Positions 11,306-23,484 of a stretch of 64,000 nt of DNA are shown one piece after another. How positions within the stretch are numbered: position 1 is the first letter of the stretch; each line of letters starts with the position of its first letter. Origin of the DNA: Tetradesmus obliquus (taxonomy: Eukaryota; Chlorophyta; Chlorophyceae; Sphaeropleales; Scenedesmaceae); NCBI GenBank assembly GCA_030272155.1, contig CP126203.1:3100001-3164000 (forward strand), written 5' to 3'. Below the pieces are notes generated by a model. It searched no databases, was not told the DNA's origin, and saw nothing but the letters and a program-made list of their open reading frames with translations. The position numbers were made by a program, and so were the translations under genes.

Positions 11306-14300
11306 ATGGCGAACCTGCCAGTCTACCTAGTGGACTATTCCATGTTCACTCCACCAGCTGAGTTGCGCGTAGACTTTTACAAAAGCCAGGACGATGCGTG
11401 GAAGTGGAAGGTGCGCAGCAGGCAGAGGGACCCTCATGGCAGTGCTCAGCTGGCTGCAGTACGGTCGCAGTTGTCGACTGCTCCAGAAGGCATTCGCACA
11501 TCTCAGCTACAAAATCAGCTTTCACAAAAGGCAAAAGCTACAATTGACACCTGGCAGGACGCAGCAGACCAGGTCGAGACTTCATCTGCCTGCAGCACTG
11601 CTTCGCGCAGCAGTGCAGTCAGGCCATCACAGGCTGAGTCCGATCACTTCAAAACGTTTCCTTTTGTATATGACTGTGCAAGTTGTCTTAGTTTGCTGCT
11701 TGCATGCCGTCGTTGAACGTGCGTCTATCTGCGCGCCCTTGTCTGTCGCAGTGCTGCAGCAAGGACAAGCACGACTTCGTCTCCAAGATTTTCCTAGCAT
11801 CAGGAATCAGCGTAACAAGGCCAGCACTGCCAGCATGCCTGCAGCCTACGCACACAGAGGAGCCCAAGACGGACCTGCTGCACGCGCAGCAGGAGGCAAA
11901 GCTCGTCTACGGCCAGGTCATCGCAGAGGTGCTGCGCAAGACAGGTGATCAGTCAAAAACTTGATAACGCAGCTGGAGCGCAGCACGCACAGCACATTCG
12001 CATCACGTGGCACACATGCCGAGGAAGCAGCAGGGCAGATCTCAGGCAGACATCCAGAAACTTCACCTGGCAGTCTTTGGCAGCGCGTCTGCAGCAGCAA
12101 CACAGTGATGACACACGATACCAGCTCTATTATGCTGGGTTTTTCACAGACAGGCAAAATTCATGGGGTTGGCTGAGCCATCAGCTGCGAGCTTGACAGC
12201 GCCACACCAGAGAGCACTCTCCCAATCAATGCACCACTCGATGCGCAGCTGTCTGCTGCTGCCTGGTACTGGCACACAACCACAGATAGGTGTTGCAACT
12301 GCAGCAGGCACGTATGATGTGTTTATGCTGCCATGTGTAACAGGAAACTTGTAGTGCCTGACAGCATTGTTGCTGCTGCTGCGTGTGCTGCTGCTGTTGA
12401 TCACTGCTGCAGGCCTGCAGGCAACAGACATTGACATCCTCATCACCAACACCTCCATCTACTGCCCCACACCCTCCATCGCGTCCATGGTCATCAACAT
12501 GTTCAAGCTGCGCGAGGACGTGCAGGCCTACCACATGGGCGGCATGGGCTGTGCATTCGGCGTGGTGGGGCTCAACCTGGTGCGGGACATGCTCAAGGCG
12601 CACCCGGGCAAGATCTGCCTCTTCGTGAGCAGCGAGATTGTGACCAGTGCCTTCTACCCCGGCCAGCGCAAGGAGGCGCTGGTGACTAACGCGCTTTTCC
12701 GCATGGGCGGCACTGCCAGCATCCTCACCAACAACCCGCGCTGGGCAAACCGCAGCAAGTACAGGCTGGAGCACTGCCTGCGTGTGCACACCGGCGCCAG
12801 CGACAGGGCCTTCAAGTGAGTGCCCAATACAAACAACCCAGACGATCTGTACTTAATTTGCAGCTCCTGGATATTTGGGGCTGACCAGAGGTGTTAGAAA
12901 AGTATGTTTATCCAGCGCTCTGTGGCATTATACTGTGTTTATTGCGCCACTTTGCAACGCAAAGCCTGGCGCCAGTGGAACGTTTTTTACTGCGTAGTAA
13001 TGTTGCAGGCGCCCTTGCAGGAAACAGTGTGTTTTTATTCCCTGAATGCATCCTGACTGCTGCTGCTCTCTCGCTCTGCTGCGCCCTGCTGCTGCCACCT
13101 GCAGTGCTCTGAACTGGGAGCCTGATGAGGAGGGCATCAACGGCATGGTCATCACCAAGACGCTGCCCAGCGAGGCAGCCAACGTGCTGGAGAAGGGCGT
13201 GCGCAAGATCACACCCAGCATCATGACCTGGGGCCAGTACGCAGAGGCGGCATGCAACTACATCCAGCAGGCAAGTGCAGCACGGCAGCTGCCGGCACGT
13301 CCTTTCTACAGCTGTAGACAAGGTCATCTTGTGTATGCACTCATGTTTGTTTGGCGTCCTTCAGAAGTACAAAAGTAACGAACCAAGCATGCAACTGCAT
13401 GGTAAATTAAATCCAACTAGGTTGTAAACATACTGTGTGATCGCTCACATGTTAGTGATTGTTTGGATTGTGTTCTGCAGGGCATCGCCAGCCTGACAGG
13501 CGCAAAGGCACCATCAGCCTACCAGCCCGACTACACACGCTGCGCAGACCACTTCCTGCTGCATGCTGGCGGCTATGCCATCCTGCGAGGCATCCAGAAG
13601 GGCCTGCGCCTGCCTGCGCAGGCAATGATGCCCAGCTTTGCCAGCCTGCGCGACTACGGCAACACCAGCAGCGCCAGCACCTGGTACACCTGGTCCTACA
13701 TCGAGTCCACCACCGGTGTTAAGAAGGGAGAGACCATCCTGCAGGTGTGCAGCTGTTGCTGTGCAGTGCTGCTTTGCATGTAGTGTTGCTGCAATTATTG
13801 TATGCGCACTGCACAGGCCCTGCTTCATTGCCAACCCCTTCAAATCATACTGAAGCTCATGCCCCTTATAGCGCTACTACATATTGCTGTTGCTATGGGG
13901 ATAGCATGAAGCATGCTGCTACTTTGCATGACAAGACAAGTTTTTTCCTCCTTTCAGCATGCCAGCAGCGTGCATACAGTACATCCGTCCATTCCAGCAC
14001 TCTCTCCACCACCAAACCAACCATCTGCTGCTGCGGGCTGCTCCTGCATGTGCGCTCTCAACTGCAGGTGGGCGTGGGTGGCGGCATGAAGAGCGGCGTG
14101 GCCTACTGGCGCGCGCTGCACGACGTGCGCGACATCCACCCAGCCTGGGAGCACCTCAACGGATTTGCCCTCAAGGAACACGACCTGCCCCGGCCCATCA
14201 GCAACGACTACAAGTCCATCTTTGACCTGCCCAGCACACGCACACAGGCAGAGCAGCAGCACGTGCTGCAGAGCACCAGCAAGCTGCCGCGCGTGACGCA

Positions 14301-14394
14301 CGCACGCTCCACCGAGGATGCAGCAGAGACGATCCGGTTGCACGCAGAGTCAGCACGCGCAGAGGCAGCAGCAGACACTGTGTCAGCGCACTAG
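11306..14394 (+). CDS. KCS: 3-ketoacyl-CoA synthase (FAE1/CUT1 type, very-long-chain fatty-acid elongation)
   Basis: Family role: condenses malonyl-CoA with a long-chain acyl-CoA, the first step of the ER elongase cycle. Exons: 11306-11410, 11752-11944, 12413-12815, 13105-13270, 13481-13744, 14068-14394; 485 residues with all phases consistent. It opens with VYLVDYSMFTPP, the family's start of the conserved region. The catalytic triad is visible: Cys146 in GGMGCAFG, His317 in LLHAGG and Asn350 in GNTSS. The His-Asn spacing of 33 equals that of plant KCS. Other family signatures are DIDILITNTS, TPSIASMVIN and RMGGTASILTNN. The usual pair of N-terminal membrane helices is missing, so it is either soluble, anchored otherwise, or has an unseen 5' exon. 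The start was chosen for its cagccATGG context and phase. The intron after 13270 needs a GC donor (gcaagt). No exon echoes are seen. Confidence 0.9.
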
Positions 14395-16010
14395 CGCACT
14401 GGCAGCAGGGCGGTGCGGCGGTCTGGGCGGGCTCTCAGCTTTTAGGAGTTGAGGTGTTTGCTGCGTGCCAGGCTTGCTGTGTTGCGCTGTTGCTGTGCCT
14501 GACGCATCCTGACAGCAGCGCTGCTGCTGCTACTGGGTATCATTCTCGTGCAGCAGCTGCTGCTTGATGGAGGTGCAAGGCTGCCTGCTGGTGCAGCAGG
14601 CGGCTGTTGGCAGATGGCGTTCTGCTGCCATTGCTGCAACCTGTTGACCGAACTGCGTGGTGGTCATACATGCTGAGCATTTCCGGTAGCAGTGCTTTGT
14701 AGGGAGGTTGTTGATGAGTGATTGTCTGTTGCTAGTGGTTGTCTGTGATAATGCTGCATAACGCTGCATAGCTTGGGACTCCTGGGCAGGGGTGGTAGTG
14801 TTCTGACGTGTGGGTGGGGCCAACGGAGCATTGAACATTTTTGAGCAATAAACCTGTAGTGCTGCTGCCGCTGGAGGCGTGTTCTGACGCAGTGCAGCTT
14901 TGTGGCTGTTGCAGTTGCAGCAGGCGGTACTGGTGCTGCGTGAGCACTTGCACCGGTGTGATCCCTGAAAGCTGGGCTGGCTGATGTTTCCTGCAAGCTG
15001 GCTAGCGGCTCTACTGTTCTGTACAAAGCGGGCACCATCTGTGCTCCATCTTGCTTGGGCATGATTCAAATTGGTATGACACCCCCTTGATCTTTAGCAG
15101 CTAAATCAACTGCTGAGGGTGGTGTGGTGTTAGGTTTCTTGGATCTGGCGGCTAGATCAACGGCGCGCGTGGCTGTTGGTGCACTGTGTGTTTCCTTGCT
15201 GCAGCTGCCACATCAACCACCAGCTCTTTGCATTTGACAACCGTGTTGTCCTCATGTTGTGGATCCTTCAATCAGCGCAAGTCGCGTGTGCCTGAAGCAT
15301 TGGGCACTGTACGTGTTGGTGATTCCGTGCAACATCTTATGTTGCACTACTTACTTGCTGCATTTCTTCTTGTGTGAGATGCCCGTGCTTGGGCGTACTG
15401 CTGCATACCACATACGGCAGTTTCCGAGCCGTTGTGCCCACATCAGCCATCTGTTGTGTGGGCTTGTGATGCCAGATCTTCGCCTCTCAGCAGGTGTAAC
15501 CTGTAAACTTTCAGCAGCAGTTCATGAGGTGATGTTGCAACTGTGTCGATCCTGAGGTACATGTAACACCATACCAACTGCCAATTGCTACTGTGATACC
15601 AGGTTCCACGTCAAATGAGGTACAGGTGTAGCTGATGCTGCCTGAGTGTCCGAAATAACGGGGTCTTTAGCCTCTTCCACTGCTGGCACACCTATGTCTG
15701 CTTATCCTTGTGCACGTGGCGCATATGCTGTGGCAGCAGTTGGCCACTTCACCTCGCACAAATCTTCCCCGAATGACGCAAAAAAAGATCGAAGCATGAA
15801 TCATTGGTATGTTTCAGCTCGATGCACATAAGCTGCACGTTACTAACCAGGCGCAGAAGCGGGTTCGCTGGCTGCCAGAACACAGCTACGCTGAGCTCGA
15901 CATGAGTGCACTGCTCACATTCACGCAAGTTGTTTTCAATTGCTGTTTATGATTTATTTTGCTGGTTCAAGTGCAGCACTACCGCCTCTCACAACTCGTC
16001 AGGAGCAAAA
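14395..16010. other. Intergenic region between KCS and SDR genes
   Basis: No supportable coding sequence. TGTAA motifs at about 15495, 15502 and 15561 are possible poly(A) signals but lie >1 kb from the KCS stop. The last ~150 bases before 16011 are likely the SDR 5' UTR. Confidence 0.45.
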
Positions 16011-17361
16011 ATGGAGGGAAAGGTTGTGCTCGTCACAGGCTGCACTAAGGGTGGCATGGGCTACGCTTTGTGCGCCCAGTTTGCCAAACTAGGCTGTCAG
16101 GTATTTGCTGGAGCTCGGAGAGTGGAGGCTATGGCTGGACTGAAGGAACTGGGCTGCACGTTAGTACCTCTCGACATCACCAGCTCCGCTTCGGTCAGCT
16201 CAGCGGTGCAGCGAGTGCTGAATGCAGCTGGAAAGGTCGACGTGCTGGTCAATAACGCAGGAGTGAGTGGACGCGGAGCACTGGCAGAGTATGACCTCGA
16301 AGAGGCGCGGCGCCAGTTCGATGTCAATGTGTTCGGCACCATGGCCATGGTGCAGGCAGTGGTGCCTTCCATGGTTGCCCAGCGCAGTGGCACCATCATC
16401 AATGTGGGCAGTGCGCTGGGCCTGCTCACAGTGCCTTTTGCCAGTGTCTACTGTGCTTCCAAGAAGGCAGTGCAGTCCATGACTGACTCGCTGCGCATGG
16501 AGCTTGCTGGGTCTGGCATCAACGTCGTCTACTGTGCCCCAGGCTGGGTGAAGACCAACATCATCGACACCATGAGCGCCACTGGCGCAAACTGCCTCAA
16601 CGCAAAGGGCCCCTGGGCACCTTGCGCCCCCTTCATCACAGGCAACCTGTACAAGGTGGAGGCGCAGCACGCGTGGACAGCAGAGCAGTTTGCAGAGGCA
16701 TTCTGTGCCATGGCACTCAGCCCCAACCCGCCACGCGTTTGGCTCAACAGCATCAGGTGGGTGCTGGCTCAGCTGGCAAAGCACAGCACAGCTCAGCAAC
16801 AACTGGGATTTGGCTGCAGCTGAAAGCAGCACCAGCAGTTGCTGTAGCGCCAGCAGTTGCGGTGGCAAGCAGCAGCTATGTGATAACGGCTCTAGAAGAC
16901 AGCCTCAGGCAGTGTCTGTTGGTGGTGCCTTTGTGTGTTGTGCAGTAGCCTTCACACTTTCTGCCGTGCAATGGATATGAATCCCGGTGAGAGCGTACAT
17001 GTTGACACGCATCTTTCCTGCGCAGCAGCGGAGACAGCAGCGGGCTTGCAGGAAACAATACTCTGCACTGGCAGGAAGCACCTGCCCCAGCAGGGCTTGC
17101 AGCATGTTGGGCCCAGCTGTCACACAACCGCCTACAGCACCCAGAGTGATGACCCCAGGAAACACGGCTGCTGCTGCTGCTCCTGCTGCTGCTGCTGTTG
17201 CTGCTGCTGCATGCCTTTCCTGCAGGGATGGCTGGGTGGCGTACCTGGGCAGCTTCCTGGTGCCCTCCTTCATCATGGAGCGAGTCCTGCAAGTGAAGTA
17301 CAACCTGGGAGCACACCTTTTTGGCGGCAGCAGGCCAGGCGGTATCTCTGCAAAGCAGTAG
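16011..17361 (+). CDS. Short-chain dehydrogenase/reductase, AYR1-like (acyl-DHAP reductase type)
   Basis: NAD(P)H-dependent oxidoreductase of the classical SDR family. Exons 16011-16756 and 17226-17361 give 293 residues. Cofactor motif TGCTKGGMG at residues 9-17, NNAG at 81-84, catalytic Ser134 in NVGSALG, Tyr147 and Lys151 in YCASK. The GGMGYA variant of the glycine motif and the ARR after the second strand resemble yeast Ayr1-like enzymes, which reduce 1-acyl-DHAP in ether-lipid and phosphatidate synthesis and prefer NADPH; the substrate here is inferred. The C-terminal exon (WVAYLGSFLVPSFIMERVLQ) is amphipathic to hydrophobic and may bind membrane or lipid droplets. The start is the ATG of gcaaaaATGG. 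An in-frame ATG at 15906 would add 35 residues unlike the family. A single long exon without low-complexity tracts or echoes sets it apart from its neighbours. Confidence 0.85.
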
Positions 17362-18760
17362 CCAGCAGCAGCCGGCGCTGGCAGCGTTGTTGCACTGATT
17401 GCAGCAGGAATTCTGCCCAGCAGCAGCATAATCCCCAAACACAACTGTACCAAAATTTGCATTGAGTTGGTGGCAAGAAGCCAGTTATGGCTGTAAGTCA
17501 CCTATAGTAGGAGGCCATTGGGTTCAGTGGGGGAGGTGGGGCAGCCATGCTTGCAGGACTTCTGCTTGCGCGGGTGTGCTGGCAGCAAATGCTTTTTGCA
17601 GAAGCAGCAGTAGGGGCAGGGTATCAATCTGCAAGATTAGCAGCTCCTGCAGGGGCAGCAGTACCAGCATCCGTGGTGCGAGTTCAAAGTTGTGGCATGG
17701 GATGGATATGTGGTGGATGGTGTGGTGTGGCTGTTTGCCATGCAAGACAACTCATGCTCTCAGTCGTGCTGTCCACTGCTGTGCACAGCACTAGGAAAGT
17801 GACTGTGTGGCTTGAATGGCAGCCTCAGATAACGGTTTGTGCACATTGCAGCACAATCAGGTATATTGCTAAGATTGCGGGAACGTTGGTGATGTGTTGC
17901 CAGCCCTCCTCAACAACTGTGGCTGCCGCGTGTGTTATGTTGAATGGTTGTGCCACGCCAGCAGTGTTCCTCACTGCCATGGTGGTGCCACTCTGTCATT
18001 TAGAACAGTGTGCTACGCACAGCAGCATGACATCAACCATGTCATACGTCATGTTGGCATCATGTGTCAGATATGGGTTTGCCCTTGCATCAATATAACC
18101 TCTGCCTGGTTTTCTTACTTCTTTTAGTATGCTTCCAACAGCCTGCAGCCTGCAGGAAAACCACTTCCTTTATGGTGCTGAGCCTCAACTGTGCGGGGGT
18201 AGCAATTAGGACTCCCCAATTGCGTTATTCTAGCTGCAGCACAAATTGGCTAACATGGTTGATGTCAGCAGTGGATGCGCATCGTGCTGCACAGCGTTCT
18301 TTAGGAACCAGCTGGTCCGAACCACCTGCAGGTTGCATGCGCAGTAAGTTTCTGGAGTTACATTGCTACAGTAAAATCTATCACGAGTCAAAGCCATATA
18401 TCTGAATGGTGGCGTGTATCGCCGCACGCGTGGTGCTTGTAATGCTCTGCCATCTTGCGGCTGGCAACACACCTGCGGCGCTCAGCCATGCTGCATGCGC
18501 CACTCCCAGACATCCAGCGCCTCTTGCTGCTGCTGTACCTGCACGCACAGCCAAATCTAGTAATAAAACCCCCATCCTGCAGCAACTTGACATGAAACGA
18601 ACATGCACGAGGTTGCTCCTGGTTCAAAAGCTGGCAGCTGTTCTGTCAGTTTGCAGGCAGGGGTTCACCACCGAGGGTTTGTAACCCGCGTCAGTGCTTG
18701 TTGATTACAGGCAATTCTAGTTGATCCTGGAACAGCATCAGGCTGTAATGTAGTTGAGAA
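17362..18760. other. Intergenic region between SDR and EEP nuclease genes
   Basis: No gene recognised. TGTAA at 17493, 132 bases after the SDR stop, is a plausible poly(A) signal. The remainder is unassigned; promoter sequence for the next gene is expected at its right end. Confidence 0.45.
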
Positions 18761-21700
18761 ATGGTTCCAGAGGACATTGATGACAGCATGCACGCTGCTC
18801 GTCTGCAGTGCTCTCAGCCTCGCTCGATCTGCCGGTTCTATAAGCACTCCGGCACATGCAGATACCAAGGATGTCGGCAACAACACGTTCGGCAGGCGCT
18901 GCCGGAGAACAGCGGTGCAAGCACTCTCCCGTTGGTGGAAGAGCGACAATGGGCCCTGTCGAGCGTCAGTTCAAGCTCAGACGTAAGAGACCAGCAAGAA
19001 GCTTATATCTACGGACAATGTAGCCACGCAGTTGTTCTTCTGACCTCAGGTGACCTGCTTGCTGCCCTGCACTGCAGGATGAGCAGTGCAGCACTGATAT
19101 GCTGGAGCCATGGCGGTTCTCAGTGATGTCTTACAACATCCTGGCAGACAAATACGTAAGCCGATGGTAGCAGCTTGCTGAGACTGCTGGCATGCACAGC
19201 CAGCACCGCAGCAGCACATGCGGAAGGCAGCGCTCCTGTTCATCCTGCAGCTGGTTCAGCTGACTGCTGATATGCTGACGAATCAAGTGTTGCGCTGAGC
19301 AGTGTTTCCCAATCATGCTGCGGTGGCTGCTCTTCATCACCAGCAGCCGCAAGCACGTGTGGTGGCAGCACACACACTTGGCCCCAACGCCAGACACACT
19401 GGGCATTGAACACACGTGCTTGTGAATTCCAGCGGGCTGAGTACTTGCTCCAACTGGCTTCTGCTGTGTCCTGCAGGCCAGGCACTACAGGTCGTACCTG
19501 TATGACAACGTGCCATCCACCTACCTGGACTGGTCACACCGACGAGCAGCAATCCTGGCTGAGCTGGCACACCTGCAACCGGACATCCTGTGCTTGCAGG
19601 AAGTGGACAGATACGAAGAGCTGGAAGCAGAGCTGGAGCAGCTGGGGTGAGGCGCTTGCAGGAAAGGCTTTGCAGGAAAGCTCAACTGTTACGTATAGGC
19701 CAACTCTGCAGAGCCAGCCAGGCAGCCAAGAAAGCACCAGCAAGTGGGTAGCAAAGGAGAACACTTGCACAGATATATAAGCAAGTGTGCTTGTTGAGCA
19801 GGATATCCACAGCACTGTTCTGCTGTTGCTGCTGCTGCTGTTATGCGTGTGCAGGTATGCAGGCATCTACTTGCAGCGAGACGGGGGCCGCCGTGACGGC
19901 TGCGCCACTTTCTGGCGCACCTCGCTGCTGCAGCCGGCACTAGTGCGGCAGCTGCGCTACAGCCAATACGATCTGAAGGACAATGTGGCGCTGCTGGTGC
20001 TGTTTGAACCACGTGGCATGCGGGACTCAGCAGCAGAGGGTGCTGACAGCGCTCAGGACGGCCCGTTGCTGCAGCAGCAGGTGCAGCCGGAGCTGTCAAG
20101 CCCGCAGCTGCAGCAGCAGGAGCGCCAGGAGCAGCAAGCGCAGCAGCAGCACAAGCAGGACCTGTTGAGCCAGTGGCTTCCACGCAGCTGGCGTAACAGC
20201 AGCAGCGGCAGCTGGGGCGGGGGACCGCCGCATCAGCAGCAACACTCTAAGGTGCATCTGCCGCCTGCGCCGCCGCTGCATGGCAGCAGCAGCAACAACA
20301 GCGGCAGCAGCTTCTTGAACCCTGTGTACCAGCTTCCTGCAGACGTTGACGTGCAGCGTAGCAGAAGTTGGGCAGGCAGCAGCCCGGCTAACAGCAGCAG
20401 CAGTGCAGCTGGTCTTGGAGAACGCAGCAGTGCCAGCAAGAGCAGCAGCAAAGGTGGCCGGTTAGGCCGGCTCGGCAGCCGCAGCAGAAGCAGCAAAAGT
20501 GCTGCAGCTCAGACACCTGCAGCAGCAGCAGCTGCAGTAGGCAGCAACAATGAGGGCTTGAATGATGCTGCTGCTGCTGCAGTTGAGCAGCTGCAGCTGG
20601 CGCCGGAGTGGCAGCGCTGCGGGCTGCTGGTTGCAAACACACACATAATCTTTACACCTGACAAAGGGGAAGTCAAGCTTGGGCAGGTGCGTGTGGAGAT
20701 GCTCTTGGCAAGAGGCCAGCAGTAGATACGTCTTGCGTGTACTGCGAGGTGGTATGTAGTATGCTTTGTATGTGTGCACTTGCATGTGGTGGTGCGGACC
20801 AGCAGTGTCAGCTTGTCCTCTGTGAACAATTTTGCTGCCGGTTTCAAATGGAGTGTTGGCAGCTACAAGCGCACTTGTAGTAAACAAGTTCACTCGCAGA
20901 AGAAGTGCTGCTAAACTGCGTAGCTCTATGTGGCTCTCTGTTCAACTGCCTGCTTGCACCTGCTGCTGCCCTGCTGCTGCCTTGCTGCTGATGTGTGCAG
21001 GCGCGCATGCTTGTGCAGGAGGCATCCCAGATGGCCGAGTGGTACCTGCAGCAGCAGCAGGAGCTGGACGAGGCAGCAGCAGCAGCAGCCGGCAGCAGCA
21101 GCAGCAGCAGTGGTGTGCGCGGTGGCTGTGCTGCTGTGGCGCCGCGTGGCGTTGCGACCATCATAGCTGGCGACTTCAACGCCACTCCGCACAGCCCCAT
21201 GTATACTTTCCTGTCAAAGGGCTGCGTCGATCTGCACAAGGTGAGGCGGCCAGCTTGCTGACATCAAGCATAAGATGTTACACACAAGTTCACAAACAGC
21301 CTTCACATATGTGGGGTATTGGCAGCATCTTCACTTGCACCTTCACAAGTGCCTGCACCTGCATCTTCACATACACAGAGCGGGCATGCCCCGCAACTTC
21401 TCTGGTGACACACCTGCAGATGTATCTCCAGCTATACCCAACATAGACCCAGTCACACCATGGCACAACAAGGCGCTAGTATCATAGCGCTCACATGTAA
21501 TCCACCACTCCCTACCGCCTGCCTGCCGCCATGCGCCGCTGTGACGCCAGGTCAACAAGCTCACCGTGTTGCACATGTGCTCAACAGTTAGCCCCTTTGC
21601 AAGGTGTCACACCCTGCTACCTGCCCTGTCTGTCCGCCTGCCGCCATGCACGCTGCTGTCATCGCCAGGTCAACAAGCGCAACGTGTCTCACATGAGCTC

Positions 21701-22593
21701 AGCAGGCAGCCCCTTTGCAAAAGGATACAGGGGCTTCAGGCGCGTGCACAGGCGCCGCTCCACAGACGAGCAGCGCAGGTCTATGGACGAGCCACAGCGG
21801 CGCTCGCTCGAGCAGCAGCAGCAGCAGCTAGGTGTTGTGCCAGCTAGCCCGTCGAAGCTGAGCAGCAGCAGCTACCGCAGTGTCGGCAGTGCAGGGAAGC
21901 AGGCAACTGTGGTTGGGAGTGGGGCTGCAGCAGGAGCCTCTGCGGGCACAGTAGTTTCAATCGCTGCTGCAGCAGATAGCCGGGGGCTGTCTGTTAGTGC
22001 TCCCCCTGCTGCTGATGATGCTGCTACTGCTGCTGGCAGTAGCACAAGCATCTCATTTAGTGCTGCAGGCAACCCGTCTGTCATCAGCAGCAGTGCCATG
22101 CAGATGCAGCGGCCAGCTGCTGCCGCTCTTGGTGCTGCATCGCCGTACAGCAGCCCATTACCTGGCAGCTCGCAGGCTGCTAATGGCGGCAGCAGCAGCA
22201 GCAAGCAGTACAGATGGTCCGACAAGGAAGTTCGAAGAGCAGCAGGCATGAGTTATGACGAGCTGATGGAAGCAAGCAGCACTGCGGCCAGTGAAGCAGC
22301 AGCAGCAGTGGCGGCTGCTGCTGCTGCCACTGCTGCTGCTGCTGCCAGCGCTCAGAGCCCTGCCTGCAGCTGCTGCGAGGCCAGCAGCAGCAGTAGGACA
22401 AGCGCTGCTGCTGCTGCCGCTCCACACAGTCAGAAAGCCAAGATAGCTCGGGCAGCTGCTGCATTTGGTGCACATGCAGCAGCTGGGGCTGGTGCAGCAG
22501 CTGCGACAAAAGCAGCAGCGGCTGCTGCTGAAACTCTGGAACCAATGGGCAGCTTGGACAGCAGCAGTGCTGGCGCAATTGCTGGCGTGGCTG

Positions 22594-22624
<31 letters not shown>

Positions 22625-23037
22625 GGTTGGCGCTGGTCCTCCTGGGCAGCAGCTGCTACTGCGCCACGGCTCTGAGCTTCGGAGCTCGTATGCAAGCGTG
22701 CTAGGTGCGCGCAGTGCCGGTAAATGGCATTTTTGCTATGGCTGGATCAGTAATTTGATGATGCTGACGGTGCCTGTAGAAGTGAATGCTCCAGGCTTTG
22801 GCTGGCTGCAGCTAGCCTGTTGAGCAGCACTGCAGCCGGGCATGCACGCTATGTTAGATGAGTGGGCTTCTAGCTTCTGCTGCATAGCTTGCCAGGTTCA
22901 CATGTACGGTCCAAGGTGGCTTGCTTGTATGCGGCCTTAGTTGCGGTGCCAGTGATATGGCATGTGCTACATCATGTCCCTGCACAGCTTATCTCTACAG
23001 ATCTAGCGACTTGCCGTGCTCTACAGGCTGAATATTG

Positions 23038-23086
<49 letters not shown>

Positions 23087-23174
23087 GCCAGGAGCCGGAG
23101 TACACCAGCAGCCACTCGCTGTTCATGGACACGTGTGACTACGTGTTCTATGATGCAAACCCTGTAACATTGCC

Positions 23175-23206
<32 letters not shown>

Positions 23207-23484
23207 CGCACGGTTTTGCCAGCAATGGCACCACCAAAGACACTTCTGCAGCAGCAGAGAATGACGGCAGCAGCGACAGCAGCAGCAGCAGCGGTGACGA
23301 CAGTGTAGCAGCAGCAGCAGCGCCAGCAGCAGCTACCTATGGCTATGAGCTTCAGCCGGTGGCAGTGCTGCTGCCACCTGATGGCATGAAGCTGTCAAAG
23401 GGGCTGCCTAGCAGGTGGCTTGGCAGTGATCACGTGTGCCTGGTTGTGGATTTTGAGCTCAGCCTAGCAATCAAGGGCTTGTGA
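18761..23484 (+). CDS. CCCH zinc-finger plus EEP-family nuclease (CCR4/Angel-type deadenylase)
   Basis: Predicted Mg-dependent 3' exonuclease of mRNA poly(A) tails, by family. Exons: 18761-18982, 19078-19155, 19477-19646, 19855-20686, 21001-21240, 21669-22719, 23087-23484; 996 residues, phases all consistent. An N-terminal zinc finger (C24-x8-C33-x4-C38-x3-H42) would bind RNA. EEP catalytic motifs occur in order: MSYNILADKY (Asn94), LCLQEVD (Glu142), VANTH (Asn418, His420), AGDFNATP (Asp492, Asn494) and GSDHVCLV (Asp979, His980). The family core is roughly 350-400 residues. Here two very long Ser/Ala/Gln-rich insertions, in exons 19855-20686 and 21669-22719, split the catalytic domain. No leucine-rich repeat region is seen, so it is nearer Angel or plant CCR4-like proteins than fungal CCR4. 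The last exon's acceptor is preceded by a CTG tract. Confidence 0.85.
21545..21605 (+). repeat. Head echo of exon 21669-22719
   Basis: Copy of the exon start (VNKLTVLHMCST.SPFA versus VNKRNVSHMSSAGSPFA) behind cgccag, 118 bases upstream of the real acceptor. It shares the preceding tgccgccatg context. It diverges into gtgtcaca where the real exon continues. Confidence 0.8.

Noticed and set aside
14530..15069. 179-codon minus-strand ORF
   Set aside because: Low-complexity Gln/Thr/Ser composition, no plausible exons around it, between two well-defined plus-strand genes.
16905..17501. Minus-strand ORFs over the SDR second exon
   Set aside because: They are antisense shadows of the SDR coding exon and its CTG-rich intron.
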